A stretch of 64,000 nt of DNA from NCBI RefSeq assembly GCF_001015055.1, contig NZ_BBWZ01000019.1, positions 17,906-81,905 of the forward strand. The letters run 5' to 3'. Both the position numbers and the translations under genes were made by a program. Origin of the DNA: Aneurinibacillus tyrosinisolvens. Lineage in GTDB: Bacteria > Bacillota > Bacilli > Aneurinibacillales > Aneurinibacillaceae. Positions 50,273 to 59,893 of this stretch are shown here, in pieces. The notes under the pieces are model-generated. The model searched no databases. It was not told the DNA's origin and saw only the letters and a list, made by a program, of their open reading frames with translations. The first letter of the stretch is position 1, and each line of letters opens with the position of its first letter.

Positions 50273-51370
50273 ATGAAAAAAGAATTATTTAAGAATACAT
50301 ACAAAAGGTATGAGGAAATTATCAAGGATTTCCCCTACTATATCCGTGAATATCTACAGCGGAATGAAACTACTAGGAGTATCAATACACTTTACAACTA
50401 CGCCATAGATTTCTCTATTTTTCTCAACTGGATTTTAGCAGAAGGACTCTATACTGGCGAAGTAAAGGATATGCCCCCTTCTATTCTTGAAGAATTGAGT
50501 GAAATTGATATTGATAACTTTAGGCGTCACATTATAAACAAACGTGATAATAAAGATGTATCTGTAGCTAGAAAAATATCAGCTCTCCGTAAGCTATTTG
50601 GCTATCTTGCGAAAGGTCCAGGTGGGAAAGATAATGTACCCTATATCACCTATAATGTAATGCAAGACATTGAGGTAAACAGAAAAAATATAGATGCAAA
50701 AGCCCGGATGACTGTTCTCAGCAAAAAAATCCTTAAGACTTATGATGATTTTTACACCTTTCAGGAATATGTAGCAAGCGAGTTTGGTGAGGAATTTAGG
50801 GATAATAAGAAACTTATGTACAATTATCGAATTAACCGGGAGCGTGATGTGGCGATTATCTCTCTCCTACTCGCCTCTGGCTTACGTCTATCAGAGCTAG
50901 TCGGCCTTAATGTGGATGAAGTTGATTTAAATACCTGTGAATGTTTCATTGAAGGAAAAGGCAATACGGAAACCGTTGTAGAGTTTAGTAAGTTTGCATT
51001 AGAACCGTTACGTGAGTACATAGCGATCCGCGACGGACGATATGACCTGCCTAAGAATTTTCAACCGCTGTTTGTTTCTTCCCAAAAACCTCATGGCCGG
51101 ATGACCCAGCGCGCAGTGCAATTATGTGTAGAAAAGTATGCAAAAGCCTTTGGTATTAAGGATATGAGTGTTCATAAATTAAGGCATTCTTTTGCTACAG
51201 AATACTACCTACGCACCGGTGACATAATTGGCTTAAAAACTCAGTTGAGGCATAGCAGCATCGAGACAACGAATCTTTACACACAACTGGATAAATCAGA
51301 GCGTCGTAAAAATTTAGATGGTGGTATTGAGCAATACAAAAATAAAATGAATGGTGTACGGAGTGATTGA
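50273..51370 (+). CDS. Tyrosine recombinase (XerC/D-like)
   Basis: A 365-residue recombinase with an N-terminal SAM-like core-binding domain (about 15-140). The catalytic set of the family is present: Arg in A-S-G-L-R-L-S-E-L (about 205), H-K-L-R-H-S-F-A (about 301-308), R-H-S-S (about 325-328) and the nucleophile Tyr in N-L-Y-T-Q-L (about 336). All look intact. ATG behind AAGGAG. It may integrate the element, resolve plasmid multimers, or rearrange the neighbouring repeat protein gene; the sequence does not decide between these. Confidence 0.9.
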   Translation: MKKELFKNTYKRYEEIIKDFPYYIREYLQRNETTRSINTLYNYAIDFSIFLNWILAEGLYTGEVKDMPPSILEELSEIDIDNFRRHIINKRDNKDVSVARKISALRKLFGYLAKGPGGKDNVPYITYNVMQDIEVNRKNIDAKARMTVLSKKILKTYDDFYTFQEYVASEFGEEFRDNKKLMYNYRINRERDVAIISLLLASGLRLSELVGLNVDEVDLNTCECFIEGKGNTETVVEFSKFALEPLREYIAIRDGRYDLPKNFQPLFVSSQKPHGRMTQRAVQLCVEKYAKAFGIKDMSVHKLRHSFATEYYLRTGDIIGLKTQLRHSSIETTNLYTQLDKSERRKNLDGGIEQYKNKMNGVRSD

Positions 51371-51371
51371 A

Positions 51372-52895
51372 ATGACAGAGACCACTACAAGTAATAATCC
51401 TCATTGCACTATTGAAGGTTGCGGTAATCCGTATCACGGTAAAGGTTTTTGTTCGATGCATTATAAAAGATGGTTAAGATACGGAAACCCATTACACTTC
51501 CCTTTTAATAAAACCATTGTTAAATGTAGTGTAAATGGTTGTGAAAATGCTTCTAAAACAAAGGGTTTTTGCCCAAAACACTATGAAAGACAAAGGAAAT
51601 ACGGCGACCCACAAATAATTAAGACACGGGAACTTAGAAAAAATAAGAGATTGCCTTGTTCTATTGATGGTTGTGACGAAGTTTCAGTAGGTCATGGTTA
51701 TTGTATGAAGCATTATCAGAGGTATAGGACACATGGTAATCCATTAGTTAAGTCTACTCAGAAACAAAAACGAACGAAAAATCCGTTAGGTACATCTCCT
51801 GTATCACCAAAGCGAATGTGTTCGATTGATGGTTGTGATAACCCTCATGAGAGCAAAGGCTACTGTCAAAAGCATTACCGAAAATTTCAAAAGTATGGCG
51901 ACCCATTAAAGGAAATACGATCTCGTCAACAACGTGCATGTTCTATTGATGGTTGTGAAAGAAAATATAGAAGCAAAGGCTATTGTGCGAAGCATTATGA
52001 AAAATTGAGGAAGTACGGCAATCCGTTGAGGGAAATTGAATCTCAACAACACCGCATATGTACAATTGATGGTTGTGAAAGAAAATATAGAAGTAAAGGC
52101 TTTTGTGACAAACATTACCAAAGGTATAAGAAGTATGGCGATCCATTAAAAGAGGTGCGTCGGTCTCACAAGGGCTTATGCTCTGTAAGTGGCTGTGATA
52201 ACCCTGATTACAGTAAAAGTTTTTGTCATGAGCATTACCAAAGTTATAAGAAGCATATTGAGCCACCAAAAGAGGTACGTCAACCTCAAAAGGGCTTATT
52301 ATGCTCCATAGATGGCTGCGATAATCCTTCCAGAACAAAAGGCTACTGTCCTAAGCATTATCATAAGTATAAGAGATATGGGAACCCGTTATGGGTATAT
52401 ACCCCGGCTCTAAAACGAACATGTTCTGTTGAAAATTGTGAAAAGCCTCATTCCGGAAAGGGATTCTGCGAAAAGCATCTTAGGAAATTTAAGTTATATG
52501 GTGATCCTTTGGGGAAAGCAGCTCCGCGACCAAAGAAACAACCAAAATGTTCCGTTGAGGGCTGTGAAAATCTTCGTACAAAAAGAGGATATTGTACAGA
52601 GCATTATTTAAATTACTGGAATTACGGTGATCCACTAATAAACTCAGTTTCTCCACCAAAAAAACAAGATACATGTAGTGTTGAATGGTGTGAAAGGCAA
52701 AGTGATCGTAAAGGATATTGTAATACTCACTATAACAGGGTTATAAAGTATGGCGACCCATTAGGCAAAGCGACAAGAAAGATAAGGGAAAAACGCACAT
52801 GTACCGTCGATGGTTGCAATAATCCTCACGTTGGTAATGGTTATTGTCGTAAACATTACGATGTCGTTAGAAAACGTGGTACCGCTGGATTATGA
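51372..52895 (+). CDS. Protein of twelve C-x4-C-x9-C-x2-H modules
   Basis: I choose ATG 51372 because GGAGTG lies 7 bases upstream. The protein (507 aa) consists of twelve tandem modules of about 35-45 residues. Each carries C-[ST]-[IV]-x-G-C..x9..C-x2-H-[YL] followed by a basic helix and Y-G-[DN]-P-L. The spacing (4, 9, 2) is kept in all twelve, so each should bind one metal ion. Single copies of this module are found at the head of phage HNH endonucleases; a chain of twelve without a catalytic domain is unusual. Nucleic-acid binding along a groove is likely. Modules 5 and 6 are nearly identical, so the array is still duplicating. Confidence 0.75.
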   Translation: MTETTTSNNPHCTIEGCGNPYHGKGFCSMHYKRWLRYGNPLHFPFNKTIVKCSVNGCENASKTKGFCPKHYERQRKYGDPQIIKTRELRKNKRLPCSIDGCDEVSVGHGYCMKHYQRYRTHGNPLVKSTQKQKRTKNPLGTSPVSPKRMCSIDGCDNPHESKGYCQKHYRKFQKYGDPLKEIRSRQQRACSIDGCERKYRSKGYCAKHYEKLRKYGNPLREIESQQHRICTIDGCERKYRSKGFCDKHYQRYKKYGDPLKEVRRSHKGLCSVSGCDNPDYSKSFCHEHYQSYKKHIEPPKEVRQPQKGLLCSIDGCDNPSRTKGYCPKHYHKYKRYGNPLWVYTPALKRTCSVENCEKPHSGKGFCEKHLRKFKLYGDPLGKAAPRPKKQPKCSVEGCENLRTKRGYCTEHYLNYWNYGDPLINSVSPPKKQDTCSVEWCERQSDRKGYCNTHYNRVIKYGDPLGKATRKIREKRTCTVDGCNNPHVGNGYCRKHYDVVRKRGTAGL

Positions 52896-52935
52896 AAGAC
52901 AACTTAACTTATAATATTAAAAGAGCACGTGAGTT

Positions 52936-53223
52936 TTGAAAAATTTTAAACCAGTGTTTATTTCAGCGAACCGCGGGGATAAGGGATTGGAGCGCATAGC
53001 CCCACGCTCGATTCAGAGAATGATGGAGAAATATGCAAAGGCGTATGGCAAACCAGGAATGACCGTCCACAAGCTGCGGCACAGCTTTGCGACGAGAAAT
53101 TATGATGAACACCGTGACCTCCTTTGGTTGCAGGAACAGCTGGGTCACAGCGACCCGAAAACAACCGGCTTGTATGCACACATTTTAAAGGACAGGAAGA
53201 CAGAGAAAGTAGAAAACATGTAA
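52936..53223 (+). pseudogene. Tyrosine recombinase C-terminal remnant
   Basis: Encodes only the catalytic C-terminal third of a Xer-like recombinase: H-K-L-R-H-S-F-A-T, L-G-H-S-D-P-K-T-T and the Tyr in L-Y-A-H-I. The upstream domains, including the first catalytic Arg, are missing. It resembles but is not identical to the end of the 50273 enzyme, so it comes from a different recombinase. Probably a decay product. Confidence 0.75.
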
Positions 53224-53255
53224 TTAGGTATGCCTCTAATTAGATATAAGGGTAG

Positions 53256-53289
53256 TAGAAGTAGCCGAGTTTAAAGGCTACTTTTTTTA
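53256..53289 (+). terminator. Intrinsic terminator
   Basis: GTAGCC / GGCTAC stem with TTTTTTT, directly before the CRISPR array. Confidence 0.8.
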
Positions 53290-53290
53290 C

Positions 53291-55779
53291 AATAATATCC
53301 CACTACGTTCAGATAAAACTAGCGAGAATGATTAGGGCGTATTTCAGTTTTTGTTTCATCTTTATATCCCACTACGTTCATATAAAACTAGCAAAGTTAG
53401 CAGCACTCACCCAATCCTTACATAACTTTATATCCCACTACGTTCATATAAAACTAATAAACGGACTCGAACATCAACCGTCTCCATTTGCTTTATATCC
53501 CACTACGTTCAGATAAAACGCAGCCAAAGAAGAAACAGAAAACCGGGGCGGATTGTCTTTATATCCCACTACGTTCATATATAAGTTCCAACTGCCGGCA
53601 ATCAGACGTACAAGGCATCCACCTTTATATCCCACTACGTTCATATATAACGAGAAATAACAGTAGATAAATTTGCGGATTTGTTATCCTTTATATCCCG
53701 CTAGGTTCATATATAACATTATCTTGAATGACGAGGGATTACTTGAAACTTCTACTTTATATCCCACTACGTTCATATATAACCATGATAACCTCCTAAG
53801 ATAAAACCAAAGAATAAACACTTTATATCCCACTATGTTCATATATAACTTTCATGTACGTGGCTATCATTTGTGCTCCTTTGTCTATTTTATATCCCAC
53901 TACGTTTAGATAAAACCTACTCCCCATTGCCATACGTTCACATCCATTCATCCTTTATATTCCACTACGTTCAGATAAAACTTTCAGAGAAGTCACTGTA
54001 ACGGATTGCCAGAACTGCTTTATATCCCACTACGTTCAGATAAAACGTTTCTTTTTCATCGCAAGTCTGGCAGAGCCCCCGAGCTTTATATCCCACTACG
54101 TTCAGATAAAACCGTTAACGGGTAATGCGATAGATAGCGTTAAGGCTGCTTTATATCCCACTACGTTCATATATAACCATGGTGCATGTGGGAGTACAAC
54201 ACAATTAATCTCATCTTTATATCCCACTACGTTCATATATAACGAAAGGCATACTAAACGAGTTGAAGTGTCTGTTTCTCTTTATATCCCACTACGTTCA
54301 GATAAAACATGAGTCCCAACCTTGTCGGGTATAACTTGTATTTAGACTTTATATCCCACTACGTTCAGATAAAACGCAAATTACATGGTGACAATTAAAT
54401 TCGTCAGTAATCACTTTATATCCCACTACGTTCAGATAAAATCGCTACTTGCTGTGCCATTTTTACACTTGCTCCTACCTTTATATCCCACTACGTTCAG
54501 ATTAAACTTCGAAAGAATAATCTATTACAATCTTTGGTGTTTCCTAACAATGCTTATTCCTTTATATCCCACTATGTTCAGATAAAACGGATTACTTGAA
54601 AGTTGTAAGGCTCGGCTTTTAGAGGACTTTATATCCCGCTACGTTCAGATAAAACTATCAACCAAGACGGGGTTTGTCACCCTGTCTCCCTCCTTTATAT
54701 CCCACTACGTTCAGATAAAACCTTCAATTAAGCCCCAACTGGCCACCACGACACCGACCTTTATATCCCGCTTCGTTCAGATAAAACTGGACGTCCTGCT
54801 CACAAAGCCCGCCGATCTGCTTGCTTTATATCCCACTACGTTCAGATAAAACTATAAAACTAGATGAAAATCGGATCAAGGTTCTTTATACTTTATATCC
54901 CACTACGTTCAGATAAAACCGTGGAAAATTTCTGCTAACTGTTCCAACAATTCTAAGCCTTTATATCCCGCTTCGTTCAGATAAAACTTGTCCTCTACTG
55001 TTGGTTCCGGTGGCTCCGGTTCCTCTTTATATCCCGCTACGTTCAGATAAAACTTGTCCTCTACTGTTGGTTCCGGTGGCTCCGGTTCCTCTTTATATCC
55101 CGCTACGTTCAGATAAAACATTGCTGAAAAGTATCCGAACATCGTTTATGCCCCGGCTTTATATCCCACTACGTTCAGATAAAACCGGCATAGAAGAAAA
55201 CGGGATTTACGAATGCGACAGCTGCAACTTTATATCCCACTACGTTCAGATAAAACAAATTCTAACCATTCTTTACGGCCGCCATCGTCTTTCTTTATAT
55301 CCCACTACGTTCAGATAAAACTTTGGCATTTGGTTGCATTGGTTCTTTTTGTTTTAGGTCTTTATATCCCACTACGTTCAGATAAAACCGAATGGGATAA
55401 CATCATTGTCTCTAGCAGTTTGAACTTTATATCCCACTACATTCATATATAACACATCAAACTCAGGCGAATAAATTTCATATTGTTCATTTATATCCCA
55501 CTACGTTCATATATAACTGCCTTTTAAAATGTTTGAACAATCCGGCTTTGTTGTATTTATATCCCACTACATTCATATATAACTTTTTGGTTCGGCTTTG
55601 CCTGTCCTATATCTGTTCATATTTATATCCCACTACGTTCATATATAACATAGGACCCCTGGCGGGTCCTTTTTGTATATTCCCCTTTATATCCCGCTAC
55701 GTTCATATATAACTGTTAAAACGGGAATCATTGACGCCGGACGCAATCGTCTTTATATCCCGCTACGTTCATATATAAC
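53291..55779 (-). CRISPR. CRISPR array 1 (38 repeats, 37 spacers)
   Basis: Repeats of 29 nt start CTTTATATCCCACTACG (plus strand) and end in one of two ways: TTCAGATAAAAC (type A) or TTCATATATAAC (type B). Spacers are about 35-39 nt. The left-most repeat is degenerate and the right flank carries a leader-like region, so the array is read leftwards (minus strand). Reading left to right the types form blocks: A, two hybrids, A, five B, four A-like, two B, seventeen A, six B. Two successive spacers (54988-55024 and 55054-55090) are identical. Confidence 0.97.
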
Positions 55780-55957
55780 CCCTATGTTTTAACGAATAAA
55801 ACCCTTAATTTGCCTGCATCCATTTTATCATTGATAGCTGATATTTGCAGTAAATCGTCAGTTATGTTTCAACATTGCTTTCAAAATCGGGCTTCCAGCC
55901 AGTAATATCAAGCCATTCACTCTTTATTTCATGTAATCCGATCTACTGCAAAAAAAG
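55780..55957 (-). promoter_or_regulatory. Leader of CRISPR array 1
   Basis: AT-rich gene-free region between the array and cas3. It shares GATCTACTGCAAA (55938-55950) with the leader of array 2 (63784-63796). Confidence 0.6.
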
Positions 55958-58192
55958 CTACTGTAGGATAAGACCGATCCCGCTATTTTGTTCCTCATCA
56001 AAGCTGTATTCTAAATCAATGATAGATAAATAAGGCAATAATGGGTAGGTTGTACCGTTTTTTCTTTTCCCAAAACATTGAATAGGTTCCAATTTAGCTG
56101 TAACTTTATCCGTTGAACGAACAGAAACCGTATAGGTTTCAATGGTCCTTCTGATTCTGGTCCGTTCTTGTGGGTTTGTTTCTTCTTCTAACCGTTTGAA
56201 TAATTCACGCTGTTCCTCATAGATTGCTTTAGGGATCACCATTTCCGCTTGAATATCCCTAAGTATCCGTTGCGCTTCACTACTGGAAAGAGAATAATCT
56301 CGAATCTCATTATCCATAACACGCAGGGCCTGATCAAACTCAGTTAGGAATTCAGTTCCTTTTAAATTCTCTCGTTTGTATAACTCTTTTACCAAGTGTA
56401 CTTTTTCTTTTTCACTTAAAACTTTACCTTGATACCCTGACAGCATTTCTACCGTTCGATCCACGATTTCTTCATCATAAACCGTCCCTTTTCCTGATGG
56501 AGAGGCGGCGTAAATAAAGACATTCACATTTGAATGGTCTAATTCCCTCCTTCGGTAACAGCGTCCAAAACGCTGACACAAACTATCCAATGTAGCAGCT
56601 TCCGTGTACAGTTCATCAAAATCAATATCGATGGAGGCTTCTACAAGCTGTGTCGTAACCCAAATCCCCGTAGCTTCTCTATCACTATCAAAGGCTAGAA
56701 TTTCTCTTTCTAGTGCGGCTCGGTGCTTTTGAATAAACCGAGAATGAAGCAAATGGATATTCTGTGTTTTTTCTGCTAACTTTTCATACACCTGTATCGC
56801 TTTATTCACGGTATTTACAATGACAAGGACCTTTTTTGTTGTGGCTGAGATATGGATCCGTTCCAAATTATCTTCGATTTTTTGCTCCACAACCTGAATT
56901 CGATGCCGCTTAGATTCATTCACGAATTCCTTCTGAACAAAATCAGCTTTGGTTAGAATGCCGCGTTCATCCAAGGTTTCTAAGTAAATCTCTGGCAAGG
57001 TGGCTGTCATTACAAGAAAACTGCCGCCAATTTCATGAATCATCTCCAGGGCTTTAAGCAGGACCGCCGCAATCTTTGGCTCATATGCCTGGATTTCATC
57101 AATGACAACAGCAGAATAAGCCATTGTAGCATAATGTTTTTCATACCCTTTGTATTTAAACGGGAATTTAAGAATCTGATCAATGGTCGTAAATAGTAGT
57201 TTGGAAGATAAGTGCTTGGATTGGTCCTGTACGATTTCCCAATTCTCCACTCCCTGTTCATCCAAATAACTTGCACTGGAAGAATGGAGAAGCCCCGCTC
57301 CTGAGAATCCCATCTTATTCTGAATTCGCGAAAATAAAGCATTAATACTCACCCGCAGAGGCAGGGTAAAAAAGGTTTTCTTCTTTTCCGCCCACAGTAA
57401 GGCCGCCTCCGTTTTTCCCATCCCTGTCTGAGCCACAATAATGAGATTATCCTTGTGATGCTTCTTGGTGAATTCCTGCAAAGGCCGGAGAACAGCTGAA
57501 TTATCTGCTCTTTCTTCCGCTAGTTTTTCAAGGAACGATTCTGCATAAGCCGCTAAATTCTCATCCGTATCGCACTCGATTTCTACATGGGCCGAAGCCG
57601 CGTGGTCAAGTCGATGCAGTAGCCCTTTTACGAGAACGTATTGATTGTATAAGGATTTCTCTTTTCTCGAATCAATCCGATCCTTCATGTTGCGGAAAAG
57701 GCGGTTCATGGAAGAGATTTCTTTGTTGATTGGAAGGGCTAAATGAGAGGCTGCTTCATCTGCTTGGTGTAGCAGATCCTTCTGGAATACCTGTGCCAAC
57801 ACTTCTTTATCCTCATTCCCTAGCGCATGATTCCGTTCATGATGATAGGTAATCGCCTGGATTAAAACTTTCCGTTCTTCTTTTGATAAGTCTAATTCAT
57901 TAAATGGTACTAAAAGGGGAGATAAAAAATTGTGAGGAATATTAGGTAAGTCATTTGCAGAACCAGGTAGTTGCAAGGCCTTTCTAATATCGAATTGGAA
58001 CCTACTATAAATTTTTCCTGTATCATGGTAATCAGCTGCCAGCTTGAGCAAATGCCACATACGCTCGTCCTGCAACCTGTGGCGATAGGCTTTTTCTAAA
58101 ACTTGATAGCGGGTATGTAACTCATCAGTATGTTGCCGAAGGGTTTCCATCGGCTCTGATTTTGCTATAAAAGCGGTCTTTACTCCCTCCAT
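55958..58192 (-). CDS. cas3: Cas3 helicase-nuclease
   Basis: 744 residues with an N-terminal HD nuclease domain (H-T-D-E-L near 21; Y-H-D-T-G-K near 55-60; a further Y-H-H-E near 110). An SF2 helicase follows, with Walker A T-G-M-G-K-T-E-A (near 256), D-E-I-Q (near 364), M-T-A-T-L-P and Q-R-F-G-R-C (near 541). In type I systems Cas3 is recruited by the Cascade complex to unwind and degrade the target DNA. ATG at 58192 on the minus strand follows AAGGAAGGGG. A hairpin lies between cas5 and this gene. cas4, cas1 and cas2, which often follow cas3 in I-B loci, are not here; the next feature is array 1. Confidence 0.95.
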   Translation of the reverse strand: MEGVKTAFIAKSEPMETLRQHTDELHTRYQVLEKAYRHRLQDERMWHLLKLAADYHDTGKIYSRFQFDIRKALQLPGSANDLPNIPHNFLSPLLVPFNELDLSKEERKVLIQAITYHHERNHALGNEDKEVLAQVFQKDLLHQADEAASHLALPINKEISSMNRLFRNMKDRIDSRKEKSLYNQYVLVKGLLHRLDHAASAHVEIECDTDENLAAYAESFLEKLAEERADNSAVLRPLQEFTKKHHKDNLIIVAQTGMGKTEAALLWAEKKKTFFTLPLRVSINALFSRIQNKMGFSGAGLLHSSSASYLDEQGVENWEIVQDQSKHLSSKLLFTTIDQILKFPFKYKGYEKHYATMAYSAVVIDEIQAYEPKIAAVLLKALEMIHEIGGSFLVMTATLPEIYLETLDERGILTKADFVQKEFVNESKRHRIQVVEQKIEDNLERIHISATTKKVLVIVNTVNKAIQVYEKLAEKTQNIHLLHSRFIQKHRAALEREILAFDSDREATGIWVTTQLVEASIDIDFDELYTEAATLDSLCQRFGRCYRRRELDHSNVNVFIYAASPSGKGTVYDEEIVDRTVEMLSGYQGKVLSEKEKVHLVKELYKRENLKGTEFLTEFDQALRVMDNEIRDYSLSSSEAQRILRDIQAEMVIPKAIYEEQRELFKRLEEETNPQERTRIRRTIETYTVSVRSTDKVTAKLEPIQCFGKRKNGTTYPLLPYLSIIDLEYSFDEEQNSGIGLILQ

Positions 58193-58218
58193 AGATATCC
58201 CCTTCCTTTCCTTTAGTT

Positions 58219-58256
58219 AAAAGACTACGCCCCCCTGTGAGAAACGTAGTCTTTTT
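58219..58256 (-). terminator. Attenuator-like hairpin between cas5 and cas3
   Basis: AAAAGACTACG / CGTAGTCTTTT perfect stem with TTTT tail on the minus strand, in the 67-bp gap before cas3. Confidence 0.6.
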
Positions 58257-58259
58257 AGG

Positions 58260-59000
58260 TTACGTATTCCAAAAAACCGGATAAATCTTACCAGGAACGC
58301 TTTTATCTTGGTCGGTCTTATCAACATAAATCGGCTCGCTAAACTGTTCACTATCAAGTCCTGTATTTTCTGTCACATATAGGACCGGGACCTTCTCCCA
58401 TTCTCTGATGCCATTTTTGATGGTATATGTCCAATTGAGTTGATAAGGGATGCCAGATATGTGTTCGGCTTCAGCAATACAGGATTTTGGAATGTAGGCA
58501 GCGCAAGGCAAATCTACTTCTTCCTCCTGGGACAGCGTAACAAATTCCACATGATCCACCCGAACTAAATCCTCATGCCTCCCTAATGAAAGGCAACGGT
58601 CATAGGTTTGGAAAGCCTCATAAATATCTTGAAGAATGGAAGCCTCCGCTTTGATATGCACGACTAGCTGGACATTATAAAGCATGTGCGTATATAGCGG
58701 CATGGAGGTCATCACTTGATTATCATATGGGACGGCAGTATTCAGGCCGTCTAATATAATGGGCATAGCTACGGCCTTTTTCTTGACCATATAGGTTTTA
58801 CGGTAATCCACGATTTTTGATTCATATGTACCCTGTATACTCAGGGAAAACGGAACTAATGTTTTAGCTTGTAAAACCTCATGAATGAATCCCTTCACTG
58901 TAGAATAAGGCGGAAGCGGATAAGTTTCAGCCACCTTGTTCGCAAACGGCTTCGTGTAACATACCGTTTCTTGGTATAGCTTTAAACGTAATACGTTCAT
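58260..59000 (-). CDS. cas5: Cas5 (type I-B, Cas5t-like)
   Basis: 246 residues starting M-N-V-L-R-L-K-L-Y-Q-E-T-V-C-Y, the usual strand-first RAMP opening of Cas5. P-P-Y-S-T-V-K-G-F-I-H-E-V-L follows, a hallmark of Cas5t. Cas5 caps the 5' handle of crRNA in Cascade. Its ATG overlaps the cas7 stop (ATGA), so translation is coupled. Confidence 0.9.
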   Translation of the reverse strand: MNVLRLKLYQETVCYTKPFANKVAETYPLPPYSTVKGFIHEVLQAKTLVPFSLSIQGTYESKIVDYRKTYMVKKKAVAMPIILDGLNTAVPYDNQVMTSMPLYTHMLYNVQLVVHIKAEASILQDIYEAFQTYDRCLSLGRHEDLVRVDHVEFVTLSQEEEVDLPCAAYIPKSCIAEAEHISGIPYQLNWTYTIKNGIREWEKVPVLYVTENTGLDSEQFSEPIYVDKTDQDKSVPGKIYPVFWNT

Positions 59001-59893
59001 GCCTGTACTCCATAAAATTCATCTACTTGTTCCGTTAAGTGCCGATAAAATTGCTCCACCGAGCCGGTTTGGGCCAGTTCTTCAAAAGCACCATCATTTT
59101 TAAAGATCCCTTTAACATAGCCAATATAGGTTTGTTCACGAATGGATTGTCCAAATACCGTCTGTTGGATGGTTTCGTTGAGAGCTTCTGTATTCATCAG
59201 CTCATAGTTATTATTCAGTAACTCAACCCTACCGAGGAAGAAAGGATTGGCTATGGGATAAATTCCCCCAATAACAAACAGCGGGGCCAGATTTTCTTGT
59301 CGCCCACGAATTTCCCGGTTTAAGAATTTGGTCACTTCAAGAAGTTGCTTGACCCTCTCCGCCTTTTCCTGCGAAGATAATTCAATGTCCCCGTCGATTC
59401 CAACCCGGCTTAAATCAAGCGTAATGGTGTAGGTATACAGACTTGTATGCTGTTCAAGGGTAGCCAGGTTCGCATTTTCATTAATTCGCGTGGCAAGGCC
59501 CATATTGTTTAAAAACTCAAGATCACTCTTATATGGCTCTAAGGATACCGCGTGACTCAGGCGGCAAACAGCAGAACGCTTCTCCGCTCCTTCTTTCGAT
59601 TTTGTTTTCATATAACCGAATAGGTCCATTTCCACGGAATCCTGAATGGTACAGTCTGCCTTAAATTGAACAACCCCTTGTGATTTATCAACCACGTTTA
59701 AATTCCAATCATAAAACTGGTTGCCAAGCCGCACTATATCGTAGCGAATACTCTGACGGGAAGCAAAGGAGTGAACATTGCCGTTTCCCCGGTGAAATTT
59801 CTTCAACTCGGATATGTTTCCCGTTCCCTCGCCGTAATTTAAGGAACTGGCCTGAAACACAACCGTCATGGTAAGGGCCTTATTTTTGTTCAT
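58997..59893 (-). CDS. cas7: Cas7 (Cst2/DevR-like)
   Basis: I place the start at ATG 59893 (MNKNKALTMTVVFQAS) because AGGAGG lies correctly before it. A start at 59944 would read back through cas8. The 298-residue protein has the Cas7/Cst2/DevR opening: a hydrophobic strand (T-M-T-V-V-F-Q), then S-L-N-Y-G-E-G and S-R-Q-S-I-R-Y-D. Cas7 forms the backbone of the crRNA-guided complex. It overlaps cas8 by 14 bp. Confidence 0.92.
   Translation of the reverse strand: MNKNKALTMTVVFQASSLNYGEGTGNISELKKFHRGNGNVHSFASRQSIRYDIVRLGNQFYDWNLNVVDKSQGVVQFKADCTIQDSVEMDLFGYMKTKSKEGAEKRSAVCRLSHAVSLEPYKSDLEFLNNMGLATRINENANLATLEQHTSLYTYTITLDLSRVGIDGDIELSSQEKAERVKQLLEVTKFLNREIRGRQENLAPLFVIGGIYPIANPFFLGRVELLNNNYELMNTEALNETIQQTVFGQSIREQTYIGYVKGIFKNDGAFEELAQTGSVEQFYRHLTEQVDEFYGVQA

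Noticed and set aside
54909..55142. A 77-codon minus-strand frame with repeated FYLNVAGYKEEPEPPEP-like units
   Set aside because: It is produced by CRISPR repeats and the duplicated spacer in array 1; no ribosome binding site. Similar plus-strand frames in both arrays were rejected for the same reason.
55780..55957. Small cas2- or cas1-like gene between cas3 and array 1
   Set aside because: The gap is only 178 bp and has no adequate reading frame.
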